From the NCBI RefSeq assembly GCF_002115785.1, contig NZ_JFJY01000008.1:1-64000 (forward strand): a DNA stretch of 64,000 bases. Direction: 5' to 3'. The notes beneath the pieces were generated by a model. The model was not told the origin of the DNA. It ran no database searches and saw only the letters and a program-made list of their open reading frames with translations. A program made the position numbers and the translations under genes. Source of the DNA: Thalassospira sp. MCCC 1A03138. Lineage in GTDB: Bacteria; Pseudomonadota; Alphaproteobacteria; Rhodospirillales; Thalassospiraceae. Shown piece by piece: positions 42,871 to 51,112 of the stretch (within the stretch, counting starts at the first letter, position 1; every line of letters starts with the position of its first letter).

Positions 42871-43775
42871 CCAACACCATATTGTCGTGGCGAACAGCCC
42901 ATGACCCTTTTGAACGCCGTGCTGAATGCACTTTCAGCTTCGTAACCGACCGATAGCGCGATGACGGAAACCGGCTCATTGGAAGTTTCAAGTTGATCGA
43001 CAGCCAGAAGCATACGCCAGCGCGTGAGATACTCGATCGGAGTTTCCCCAACCTTCTCCCTGAATCTCTGCGCAAAGATTGAACGCGACATTCCGGCATA
43101 CTCGGCTAATTCCTGCAGCGTCCAACGTCGCGCCGGGCTTTCATGCATCGCCTGAATTGCCTGCGCCAGTCGTTTATCGGCAAGGGCTGAAAACCATCCC
43201 ACATCACCGGAATCAACCATTTCCGTCAAATACAGCCGCAACGCCTGCACCAGCATCATATGCGCAAGATGCTGCGCAATCAAAGAACCTCCCGGCTCTC
43301 TCTGACGCAGTTCCTCCATCATCCTCTCGACAGACCATCGCAAAGCTTCTCGTTCTGACTTTTTACGAATATGGACGATAGGCGGCAGCATTTTCATAAG
43401 AAGCGGCGCGCCACCGCCGCTTACGCCGAAACGACTACCCGCAAGAAAAAAATCGCCGCCGCCGTTATAGGTAACGACACCACCATCCCGTGCTGGCGGG
43501 AAAATCGTACTGGCACAAACCGATGGCACCGACATCTCGCTTGCAAGACGGAAAGGTTTACCACTCGGCAACACAAAACAGTCGCCTTCCTGCAGACGCA
43601 CGGGATCAGAAACACCCTCGACAGAAAGCCACCCGTTTCCGGAAATGACCGAGTAACATTTTATGCGGTCCTGCTGGCCGGAAAACTGTATCGACCAGTC
43701 CCCACCCGCATCAAAGCCTGCGGATACATAACTGCGCGGCTTCAGAAGCGCCAAAACGTCCGAAAGTGGATCCAT
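42864..43775 (-). CDS. AraC-family transcriptional regulator
   Basis: A 303-residue AraC-type regulator with an N-terminal cupin (Cupin_6-type: residues about 5-185, including CYSVISGNGWLSVEGV and EGDCFVLPSGKPFRLAS) and a C-terminal double helix-turn-helix (about 200-300: LQELAEYAGMSRSIFAQRFREKVG and VSVIALSVGYEAESAFSTAFKRVMGCSPRQY). It is convergent with the xdhC-iorA-iorB genes, overlapping their terminator, and is probably the cassette's regulator. The target promoter would then lie upstream of xdhC. Confidence 0.92.
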   Translation of the reverse strand: MDPLSDVLALLKPRSYVSAGFDAGGDWSIQFSGQQDRIKCYSVISGNGWLSVEGVSDPVRLQEGDCFVLPSGKPFRLASEMSVPSVCASTIFPPARDGGVVTYNGGGDFFLAGSRFGVSGGGAPLLMKMLPPIVHIRKKSEREALRWSVERMMEELRQREPGGSLIAQHLAHMMLVQALRLYLTEMVDSGDVGWFSALADKRLAQAIQAMHESPARRWTLQELAEYAGMSRSIFAQRFREKVGETPIEYLTRWRMLLAVDQLETSNEPVSVIALSVGYEAESAFSTAFKRVMGCSPRQYGVGK

Positions 43776-44018
43776 AAGACATTCCTCAAAATTTAACGAC
43801 AGTCCGCCTCTGAATGCTTTTGGCGTTCACGCTGGGGTCAACGAATTTTACTCTGACGTTATCTTCATATTTCGGCGTGGAAATTATGGCACTTGCTCGG
43901 AATTCTCCATGCTGCAACGTCCAGATTCCTGTCGAGAACGTCCGAACCCGGCAATTATCCCGCTACCAGATACAAGTTGAAAACATCCTTTCTTCTGCGT
44001 CCAAAGGCCACCGAGAAC

Positions 44019-44807
44019 CTATGAGGCCGCGGGCATCCACGTGCGGATCCACTCCAGCCCGGCATCAGTATCGCCATGCGGCCTGTATTCGCAGCCGATC
44101 CAGCCGTCATAACCGACCCGATCCAGCATATAGAACAGGAACGGGTAATTAAGCTCGCCGCTATCGGGTTCGTGCCGCCCCGGCACACCGGCAATCTGGA
44201 TATGGGCGGTTTTGTCCAGATGCTTGTCCAGACGGGCCGCGATATTCCCGCCGACAATCTGCGCATGGTAAATATCGAATTGCAGCGCCAGATTGGGATG
44301 ATCAAGCTGATCCAGGATCACGGCGGCCTGTTCGACGGAATTAAGCAGATAACCCGGCATATCAATCGGATTGATCGGCTCGATCAGGATTTTGACCCCG
44401 GCCTGTTCGGCCAGATCGGCGGCATAAAGCAGATTGTCGCAATAAAGCCGCGCCAGTTCCCCGGCGTCCTCGCCCTTTCCCATCAGGCCCGCCATGCAAT
44501 GCACCATCTGGCATCCGGTCGCAGCCGCGTAATCCAGCGCCTTGACCACGGAATCGCGAAATGCATCCTCACGCCCCGGTCGGCAGGCAAGCCCGCGTTC
44601 GCCCTTTTCCCAATCGCCGGTCGGCATATTGAACAAAACCTGTTCAAGCCCGTTGTCACTCAGCAGCGATTTGACGCTTGCCATCGGCATGTCATAGGCG
44701 CCGACATATTCAACCCCGCCAAACCCGGCCGCCGCCGCCGCCGCAAAACGTTTTTCAAACGGCAGATCGGCAAAAAGGAATGAAAGATTGGCGCTGAAAC
44801 GGGGCAT
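44019..44807 (-). CDS. hyi: Hydroxypyruvate isomerase family protein
   Basis: A 262-residue TIM-barrel enzyme of the hydroxypyruvate isomerase (Hyi/OtnI) family, interconverting hydroxypyruvate and tartronate semialdehyde in glyoxylate use. Family motifs are FSANLSFLFADLPFEKRF at the N-terminus, ILIEPINPIDMPGYLLNS with the metal-binding Glu, LQFDIYHAQIVGGN, AHIQIAGVPGRHEPDSGELNY and IGCEYRPHGDTDAGL. ATG 44807 is chosen, with CAGGTG upstream; the frame extends to 44843. The pathway partner glycerate 2-kinase lies 5.3 kb upstream on the other strand; a glyoxylate carboligase is not in the window. Confidence 0.92.
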   Translation of the reverse strand: MPRFSANLSFLFADLPFEKRFAAAAAAGFGGVEYVGAYDMPMASVKSLLSDNGLEQVLFNMPTGDWEKGERGLACRPGREDAFRDSVVKALDYAAATGCQMVHCMAGLMGKGEDAGELARLYCDNLLYAADLAEQAGVKILIEPINPIDMPGYLLNSVEQAAVILDQLDHPNLALQFDIYHAQIVGGNIAARLDKHLDKTAHIQIAGVPGRHEPDSGELNYPFLFYMLDRVGYDGWIGCEYRPHGDTDAGLEWIRTWMPAAS

Positions 44808-44903
44808 TGGACACCTGATCGAAGCATGGGTTCGGGTCGTCATGGTTTCGCATCACCGCCGCCGCGTCAATGCCAAAGCAGGACGGCATCCCGGACACCT
44901 TCA

Positions 44904-45794
44904 TCACACGGCACCATCTTTGGCGATTTCGTCCGCAAGCCACCCGCCGAATGCCTCGATTTCCTTGATATTGGCACTCTTGCCGGTATGGATCAGATGA
45001 TAATGATGCCCTTCCATCACCGGGCCAAACGGCTGCACCAGAAGCCCTGCGGCGATTTCCGAACGCACCATTTCCGAACTGGCCAGAACAACGCCCTGGC
45101 CTGCGATGGCCGCCTGAATGGCATGGGTATCGTCACTGAAACTAAGCCCGCTTGATAAATCGACATCATCCAACCCGGCCCGCTTGCACCACCGCGCCCA
45201 GGTCGGCGTCACCTCGTCCGGGCGCAGCCATTCCAGATGCAAAAAGGTCTGTCCGCGCAGGTCGTTGGGCTGTTGGATATTCAGCATCGGGCTGCAAACC
45301 GGCGCGAACCGGTCCGCAAACAGGGTTTGCACCACCATCCCGGCAAAAGGCCCCCTTCCATATCGAACCGCGGCATCGGCCATCCCGGAATTAAGGTCAA
45401 CCACCTCGGCCGAGGTATGCAGCCGCAGATGAATATCGGGATGTGCTGCCTGAAAACCGCCAAGGCGCGGCAACAGCCATTTGGCCGCAAACGACGCCAG
45501 CACCGATACCGTCAGGCTGCGCTGCTGCTTGCGCGCCTTGACCCGATCAATGGCAACGGCAAAACCGGCAAAGCCATCGCGCAATGTGGGATAAAGCTCC
45601 TGCCCGGCGGCGGTCAGTGTCACCTGCCTTGGCTTGCGGTCAAACAATCGCACACCAAGGGTTTCTTCAAGCAATCGCACCTGATGGCTGATCGCGGTCG
45701 GTGTTACGGCAAGTTCGGACGCCGCCCGCTTGAAACTAAGGTGCCGGGCGGCGGCTTCAAAGGCGCGCAGGGTCGCAAGCGGGGGCAAGGGCAT
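44904..45794 (-). CDS. LysR-family regulator, GcvA-like
   Basis: A 296-residue LysR regulator of the GcvA-like subgroup, recognisable from PLPPLATLRAFEAAARHLSF at the very N-terminus, ELAVTPTAISHQVRLLEETLGVRLFDRKPR in the helix-turn-helix, and LRLHTSAEVVDLNSGMADAAVRYGRG and IAGQGVVLASSEMV in the effector domain. It is divergent from azoR with a 130-base shared control region that contains two palindromes, so azoR is the likely target. The hydroxypyruvate isomerase gene lies 96 bases downstream on the same strand and could be co-transcribed. Confidence 0.92.
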   Translation of the reverse strand: MPLPPLATLRAFEAAARHLSFKRAASELAVTPTAISHQVRLLEETLGVRLFDRKPRQVTLTAAGQELYPTLRDGFAGFAVAIDRVKARKQQRSLTVSVLASFAAKWLLPRLGGFQAAHPDIHLRLHTSAEVVDLNSGMADAAVRYGRGPFAGMVVQTLFADRFAPVCSPMLNIQQPNDLRGQTFLHLEWLRPDEVTPTWARWCKRAGLDDVDLSSGLSFSDDTHAIQAAIAGQGVVLASSEMVRSEIAAGLLVQPFGPVMEGHHYHLIHTGKSANIKEIEAFGGWLADEIAKDGAV

Positions 45795-45797
45795 ATG

Positions 45798-45845
45798 GAT
45801 GAACTCAATTCATCTATTGGCTGAGATATTCGATTTTGATCAAAA
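45798..45845. promoter_or_regulatory. LysR/azoR divergent control region palindromes
   Basis: Two dyads lie between the divergent starts: GATGAA-CTCAA-TTCATC at 45798-45814, with the T-N11-A form of LysR sites, and the 12-base palindrome TTTTGATCAAAA at 45834-45845. They are candidate sites for the GcvA-like regulator. Confidence 0.45.
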
Positions 45846-45924
45846 CCTGTATCCAAGTCAAATATGGGGTAATGCAAATCGAAACAGATGAACAAAGATC
45901 ATCACCAACGATCAAAGGTGCCCC

Positions 45925-46626
45925 ATGACAACCATTCTTCATATCGACAGCAGCGCCCGCCCCGGCCGATCCGACACCCGCGCCCATGGCTCCCACTCCC
46001 GACGCCTTACCGCCAAATTCATCGAACAATGGCGCGCCACCCGCCCGGATGACGAAATCATCTATCGCGATGTCGGGGCCAATCCCCCCAATCCGGTAAC
46101 CGGTGACTGGGTTCATGCGGCCTTCACCAAACCGGCCCAGCGCGAAGACTGGATGCATCAGGCGCTGGCCGAAAGCGACGAACTGCTCTCCGAATTGCTG
46201 CGTGCCGATGTGATTGTTGCCGGGGTGCCGATGTATAATTTCGGCATGCCCGCCCAGATGAAGGCATGGATCGAAAACATCGTCCGCGTCGGCGTCACCT
46301 TCGGCTTTGACCGGTCGCGCGATGGCGAACCGTACTGGCCGATGCTGACCGGTGGCAAATCGGTGGTGGTCTTATCCTCGCGCGGCGATTTCGGATATGA
46401 TCCGGGTGGACGTGTTGCCCATCTTAACCATGTCGAAGGCGGCGTCTTTGCCCCGCTGGAATATATCGGCATCACCGATCAATACAGCTCCGCCATCGAA
46501 TATGACGAATTCGGCGATGAACGCACCCAGAAATCCATCGCTGATGCCGAGGCAAAGGTCACCGATATCGTCATGCAACTACAGGCACGCCATACACAGG
46601 TTTCCGATATCGCCATGACGGCATGA
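45925..46626 (+). CDS. azoR: FMN-dependent NADH-azoreductase
   Basis: A 233-residue AzoR-type flavodoxin-fold reductase that uses NADH and FMN to reduce azo compounds and quinones. Motifs are ILHIDSSARP and SHSRRLTAKFIEQW (FMN phosphate site), ADVIVAGVPMYNFGMPAQMKAWIENIVR and VVVLSSRGDFGYDPGG. Compared with E. coli AzoR it has some extra residues in the N-terminal loop and at the C-terminus. It is divergent from a GcvA-like LysR regulator and convergent with the NADH dehydrogenase gene, 17 bases between stops. Confidence 0.93.
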   Translation: MTTILHIDSSARPGRSDTRAHGSHSRRLTAKFIEQWRATRPDDEIIYRDVGANPPNPVTGDWVHAAFTKPAQREDWMHQALAESDELLSELLRADVIVAGVPMYNFGMPAQMKAWIENIVRVGVTFGFDRSRDGEPYWPMLTGGKSVVVLSSRGDFGYDPGGRVAHLNHVEGGVFAPLEYIGITDQYSSAIEYDEFGDERTQKSIADAEAKVTDIVMQLQARHTQVSDIAMTA

Positions 46627-46643
46627 AAAGCCTGATGGCACCA

Positions 46644-48002
46644 TCACCGGGGAATGGATCGGCCCCTCATTCCCCCGGTGGTGTTCTTGTCGTTTTTCCG
46701 CCCCGGGCTTGATGCTGCGCTTTGGGCGGGGCTTGCCTGATCCGACACCTCGCCCGCCATCTGTCCGGTGATCAGACGCGCGCCTTTTTTGCGGAACAGA
46801 TAACTCCACACCCACTGCACCATCACAAGGGCGGGCGCGCGCAGACCGATCAGGAAATAGATATGCGCAAGCCCCCAGAACCACCACGCCAGCCAGCCGC
46901 GCAGCTTCAATCCGTTCAGGTCGATCACCGCCCGATGGCGGCCAATCGTCGCCAGATTTCCGGCATGGCGATAGGCAAATGGCGGTGTTTCACGGCTTGC
47001 CATATGATCAAGGATACGCCCGCCAACATATTTGCCCTGCTGCTTGGCTGCCGGGGCAATCCCCGGCACCGTCATACCATCGCGCCACGGCACATGCGCC
47101 GCATCACCGATGACAAAAACATCCTCATAACCCGGCACCGACAGATCGGTATTGACCATCACCCGGCCACCCCGATCACATTCCCGCCCGGTCCAGTCGG
47201 CCAGATGATCAACCCGAACCCCCGCACCCCAGATCACATTGGCGCTCGGAATGAACTCATCGTCGATCTGCGCACCCATCGCGGTAATGTCGGAAACCTG
47301 CTGATTGACCCGGACCTCGACCCCGATTTTTTCAAGCGATTTTCGGGTATAGTCTGATAGATCTTCCGGGAACGCACCCAGCAATCTGGGGCCACCTTCG
47401 GCAAGGATGATGCGTGCATCACGCGGATCGATCCGGCGGAAATCATGGGACAATGCCTGTTTGGCAAGCTCGGCAATCGCCCCGGCCATCTCAACCCCGG
47501 TCGGCCCGCCGCCAACCACGACAAAGTTCAGCAACCGACGCCGTTCTTCAGGATCTTCGCTGTTTTCCGCGCGCTCAAACGCCAGAAGCAGGCTTTTGCG
47601 GATATCAGTCGCCTCGGTAATGTTTTTAAGGCCCGGTGCGACCATCGCCCAGTGATCATTCCCGAAATAGGATGTCACCGCCCCGGTCGCGATCACCAGA
47701 TAATCATATGAAAGGTCGCGATCCCCCGCGATGATCCGCTTGCCCGGCAAATCAAGCCCGGTGACCTCGCCCATGAAGACGGAAACATTGGGATAGCGGC
47801 TGAAAATACTGCGGATCGGCCAGGCGATTTCGGCCGGCGACAGATCGGCCGTCGCCACCTGATAAAGCAGCGGCTGAAACAGATGATGATTGCGCTTGTC
47901 GATCAGGATGACATCAACATCATCCTTGCCCGCAAGTTTCTTGGCGGCACTCATGCCCCCGAAACCCGCGCCAACAATTACCACCCGTTTTCTGTCCGTC
48001 AT
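46644..48002 (-). CDS. ndh: Type II NADH dehydrogenase (NDH-2)
   Basis: A 452-residue single-subunit, non-proton-pumping NADH:quinone oxidoreductase of the inner membrane. The FAD motif VVIVGAGFGGMSAAKKL is at the N-terminus and the NADH motif VVVGGGPTGVEMAGAIAELA near 168-187; VFVIGDAAHVPW binds FAD. The C-terminal amphipathic region GWLAWWFWGLAHIYFLIGLR anchors it to the membrane. The long polar tail after about 420 (EVSDQASPAQSAAS) is unusual and probably disordered. Start ATG 48002 is favoured, with AGGAG 10 bases upstream; earlier in-frame ATGs at 48011 and 48026 are possible. Confidence 0.93.
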   Translation of the reverse strand: MTDRKRVVIVGAGFGGMSAAKKLAGKDDVDVILIDKRNHHLFQPLLYQVATADLSPAEIAWPIRSIFSRYPNVSVFMGEVTGLDLPGKRIIAGDRDLSYDYLVIATGAVTSYFGNDHWAMVAPGLKNITEATDIRKSLLLAFERAENSEDPEERRRLLNFVVVGGGPTGVEMAGAIAELAKQALSHDFRRIDPRDARIILAEGGPRLLGAFPEDLSDYTRKSLEKIGVEVRVNQQVSDITAMGAQIDDEFIPSANVIWGAGVRVDHLADWTGRECDRGGRVMVNTDLSVPGYEDVFVIGDAAHVPWRDGMTVPGIAPAAKQQGKYVGGRILDHMASRETPPFAYRHAGNLATIGRHRAVIDLNGLKLRGWLAWWFWGLAHIYFLIGLRAPALVMVQWVWSYLFRKKGARLITGQMAGEVSDQASPAQSAASSPGRKNDKNTTGGMRGRSIPR

Positions 48003-48196
48003 GCCGGTCATGCTCCTGTATCGCATTTGTCCGACCCCGGCTCTAGCTAGTCAGGAACGGGGTGATTTGCAAGTTATTCAAAAAGAACAATTGGATGGAC
48101 AATTTTGTCCGCCTTTGCTGGAACGCGCGACAAGCTGATGCGTTCCGATTATAAGATTTTGCATTCATCCGCCCCAAGCCCCAAAAGAGGCCCACC

Positions 48197-48625
48197 ATGA
48201 TCCAGCAATTCGCCCTTCATCCACAGCTTGCCGCCGACACCTCCATCGTGACCGATGGCCCGCTATCCCATATCCTGCTGATGAATGACGCCCGCTATCC
48301 CTGGCTGATTTTGGTCCCCAAACGCGCTAATCTGGTCGATTATGACGATCTGACTGCGGATGAACGCAAATTGCTGGGCGATGAATGCGCCGCTGTTTCA
48401 GCAACGCTGAAACGTCGCTTCGACGCACATAAAACCAATGTCGCGATGCTGGGCAACATGGTTCCGCAACTGCATTGCCACGTCGTCGCCCGGTTCAAAA
48501 ATGATGCCGCATGGCCCGGCCCGATCTGGGGTGTCGGCAAGGCCGAACCGTATGACGAGGAAACCGGCAATGAACGGCTGGCGATCCTGCGTGCCGATCT
48601 GATTTCAGCTTTCAAGCATCTGTAG
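48197..48625 (+). CDS. HIT-domain nucleotide-binding protein
   Basis: A 142-residue histidine-triad protein, a family of nucleotide hydrolases and transferases. The triad reads QLHCHVVAR (H-x-H-x-x, third His replaced by Arg), with the preceding helix LLGDECAAVSATLKRRF and strand PWLILVPKRANLVDYDDL. The missing third His is common in the bacterial DUF-type HIT subfamily. It is a small stand-alone gene; its end lies 20 bases before the FNR-type box of hemN. Confidence 0.88.
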   Translation: MIQQFALHPQLAADTSIVTDGPLSHILLMNDARYPWLILVPKRANLVDYDDLTADERKLLGDECAAVSATLKRRFDAHKTNVAMLGNMVPQLHCHVVARFKNDAAWPGPIWGVGKAEPYDEETGNERLAILRADLISAFKHL

Positions 48626-48644
48626 TTTCCCGCTTTGCCGCTCC

Positions 48645-48658
48645 TTGACGCATATCAA
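48645..48658 (+). promoter_or_regulatory. FNR/FixK-type box upstream of hemN
   Basis: TTGAC-GCAT-ATCAA differs from the FNR consensus TTGAT-N4-ATCAA at one base and agrees with the alphaproteobacterial TTGAY form. It lies 51 bases before the hemN start, the right position for anaerobic activation of the oxygen-independent enzyme. Confidence 0.75.
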
Positions 48659-48708
48659 GGAAGATGAATTTGGAATAATGCAAAAGACGGACAGAACGAA
48701 TTTTCGGG

Positions 48709-50073
48709 ATGTCCGTCATGCAACTCGCCCTTTACGAAAAATACGACCTGCGTCTGCCGCGCTATACCAGCTATCCGACCGCACCGCATTTCAGTGCATC
48801 GGTGAATGGCAGGGTTTTCGAAAGCTGGCTGGGTGACCTTGATCCCGCACAACCCTTATCGCTTTATCTGCATATTCCGTGGTGCCGGGAAATGTGCTGG
48901 TTCTGTGGGTGCAACACCAAAATCACCAAACAATATGACCCGGTCGGCAATTTTGTTGTCGCCCTTCGGGCTGAAATCGCAAGCCTTCTGTCAAAGCTTG
49001 ACCCCGCGCATCGTTTCAAGGTGTCGCACATTCATTTTGGCGGCGGCAGCCCGACGGCACTGAAACCCGAAGACCTGCGCGCGATCATGGCCGACCTGAC
49101 GGATCGCATCGACATCCTTGACGATGCCGAAGTCGCCCTTGAAATGGATCCGCGCACGGCCACCCCGGAATTTATCGATGCCATGGCCGATTGCGGTTTT
49201 ACCCGTGCCAGCATCGGCATTCAGGATTTCAACCCGTTTGTGCAACGTGCGGTCAACCGCGTGCAATCGTTTGAGCTGGTCGAAGATGTCATTGCCCGTC
49301 TGCGGGCGCACAAAATTTCGGGCATCAATGTCGATCTGATGTATGGCCTGCCGTTCCAGACCGTGGACAGCATCATCGAAACCGTTGATCAGACCGTCAC
49401 GCTGAACCCCGACCGCCTGTCGGTATTCGGTTATGCCCATGTGCCATGGATGAAAAAGCACCAGAACCTGATCCCGACCGAAGCCCTGCCCGATACGCCA
49501 CAACGCTGGGCGCAATACGAAGCTATCCAGACCCGGCTGACCTCGCATCGGTACAGCGCCATCGGCCTTGACCATTTCGCACGCGATGACGACGCCATGG
49601 CCATCGCGCAGAAAAGCGGCCTGTTACATCGTAATTTTCAGGGCTACACCACCGACCGCGCCGAAGCATTGATCGGCTTTGGCCCCTCGGCCATTTCATC
49701 GCTGCCACAGGGCTATGCCCAGAACGACCCGGCCCTTGCCCGCTGGCAACGCGCGGTCGAGGCCGGCGAATGCGCCATTGAAAAGGGTATCGCGATTAGC
49801 AACGAGGATCGCATCCGGCGCGACATCATCAACGAACTGATGTGCAACCTGACGGTTGATGTCGCCGCCATCTGTGCCGATCACGGCATTTCCGCCGACC
49901 GTTTCACATGGGAGATCGAGCGGGTCCGCGCCATGACACAGGATGGCATTGTCGAAGTTAACGGCACACAGATCCACCTTACCGAAAGCGGCCGCCCGCT
50001 TGTCCGGGCGGTTTGCGCGGCGTTTGACACCTATCTTGATCACGCCCACGGACGGCATTCACAGGCGGTCTAA
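48709..50073 (+). CDS. hemN: Oxygen-independent coproporphyrinogen III oxidase
   Basis: A 454-residue radical-SAM HemN, which decarboxylates coproporphyrinogen III to protoporphyrinogen IX without oxygen in heme synthesis. The cluster motif CREMCWFCGCNT (CxxxCxxC plus the HemN-type extra Cys) is near 57-68, preceded by RYTSYPTAPHF and followed by HIHFGGGSPTALKPEDL. The C-terminal HemN domain has RAEALIGFGPSAISSLPQGYAQN and IRRDIINELMCNL. The length and the fourth Cys argue for true HemN rather than HemW. An FNR-type box 51 bases upstream predicts induction at low oxygen. Confidence 0.96.
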   Translation: MSVMQLALYEKYDLRLPRYTSYPTAPHFSASVNGRVFESWLGDLDPAQPLSLYLHIPWCREMCWFCGCNTKITKQYDPVGNFVVALRAEIASLLSKLDPAHRFKVSHIHFGGGSPTALKPEDLRAIMADLTDRIDILDDAEVALEMDPRTATPEFIDAMADCGFTRASIGIQDFNPFVQRAVNRVQSFELVEDVIARLRAHKISGINVDLMYGLPFQTVDSIIETVDQTVTLNPDRLSVFGYAHVPWMKKHQNLIPTEALPDTPQRWAQYEAIQTRLTSHRYSAIGLDHFARDDDAMAIAQKSGLLHRNFQGYTTDRAEALIGFGPSAISSLPQGYAQNDPALARWQRAVEAGECAIEKGIAISNEDRIRRDIINELMCNLTVDVAAICADHGISADRFTWEIERVRAMTQDGIVEVNGTQIHLTESGRPLVRAVCAAFDTYLDHAHGRHSQAV

Positions 50074-50138
50074 GCCACAGGAGGGCCGGATAGATTGCTG
50101 ACAAAGCCCTCCCAATCCGATCGTCATTCCCAACCTCA

Positions 50139-50224
50139 TCGTCATTCCCGCGAAGGCGGGAATCCAGTCTCTTTCAATAGGGCACGGTTACCGGGTCTGC
50201 GCTCTGCTTCGCCCGGAATGACGA
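50139..50224. repeat. MITE-like palindromic repeat, 86 bases
   Basis: The element is bounded by TCGTCATTCC (50139-50148) and its perfect complement GGAATGACGA (50215-50224). The left end continues as CCCGCGAAGGCGGGAATCCAG, a sequence type widely dispersed as intergenic repeats in proteobacteria. A further direct copy of TCGTCATTCC sits at 50121-50130, perhaps the stub of a second copy. Confidence 0.7.
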
Positions 50225-50290
50225 TTTTGATCCATCGCCAAACCAATCCAGCCAACCAGCCCTGCTGCCCCTCGGCATCACCAAACGCCA

Positions 50291-50700
50291 CCGACCAGGT
50301 GGACTGGACGGACAGGACTGGACTGAACCTGATTGCACCACACCGACCTCGCCCCAGGCCCTGCTGCCCCGAACAAGCACCCATCGCCCTCGGTTGACGC
50401 CGCAAACGCACCTCACCCCAAGGGCCACAGCGTTGCCGCATGGCAGGCACACGTCCCCCGCCATCAATGACCAGCCTTTCGGCATCTCCGAACGCACCAC
50501 CAGCCCGCTGACGACCGATCCTGCCTGCCAATCCCGGTCAGACGATCCCGTGCCGATCCAGTGCAGACGCAATTCGGGCCCGCTGATTCTCGACATTTTC
50601 ACGCTTCACCGACCGGACTGGCCCCGGACTGAACCGGCCCGGGCCAACTTGGCCCCGGCTCTCGCTGCCCCGAACAAACGCCCTTACCCCAAGAGCACAA
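50291..50700. repeat. Degenerate duplicated intergenic block
   Basis: Three motifs occur in the same order twice: CCGACC...GGACTG...GGACTGAACC at 50291-50329 and 50609-50635; GCTGCCCCGAACAA near 50363 and 50664; CCCCAAG-GC-CA near 50416 and 50686. The copies differ by many substitutions and indels. Origin unknown. Confidence 0.5.
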
Positions 50701-50888
50701 CTCTCCCGTCATGATAAACACCCGTTTTCGTAAATTTCCGACGGCCTCACGGCCCGGACGCACCACCACCGTAATGACTTTTCCATGCGCCCATGATGGC
50801 CCTTTGGCGATGCCGCCCCCGCCATTTCATCCCGCCAGATCGCTGTCGCGTCATCGTCTCATTCCTGTTTTTGCCGCCCGAAACGCAA

Positions 50889-50924
50889 AAAACCCGCAAA
50901 AGCGGATCACGTTTTGCGGGTTTT
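50889..50924. terminator. Perfect 13-base hairpin, terminator-like
   Basis: AAAACCCGCAAAA, a 10-base loop, TTTTGCGGGTTTT. It could terminate in either direction, although no gene ends close by; the aldo/keto reductase ends at 51113 reading towards it. Confidence 0.65.
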
Positions 50925-51112
50925 GTCTCCGGACCCATTTGTCCTGTTGACTTTATCTTTATGCCACAAGACAAAGAACAAATCAAGAACAATTTTCCAG
51001 AAAACCGGAAAAAGCTCCCAACGAAAATTCACCTCGATATAAAAGATATATTTCTCAATACCTTAACCAAGTAAATCAGCTTCGTCGGTCTTGTTGTTCC
51101 CTCACAGCAGGA

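Larger units (their letters stand above)
50074..51112. other. Gene-free kilobase with repeats
   Basis: A 1039-base gap without a supported gene. It holds a MITE-like repeat with 10-base terminal inverted repeats at 50139-50224 (an extra copy of the repeat end at 50121), a degenerate duplicated block at 50291-50430 and 50609-50700, and a perfect 13-base hairpin at 50889-50924. The last 150 bases are AT-rich and precede the stop of the aldo/keto reductase gene. Confidence 0.65.

Noticed and set aside
50095..50714. Short open frames in the gene-free kilobase
   Set aside because: They follow the repeats and the C-rich composition on both strands, with no ribosome site or family likeness.
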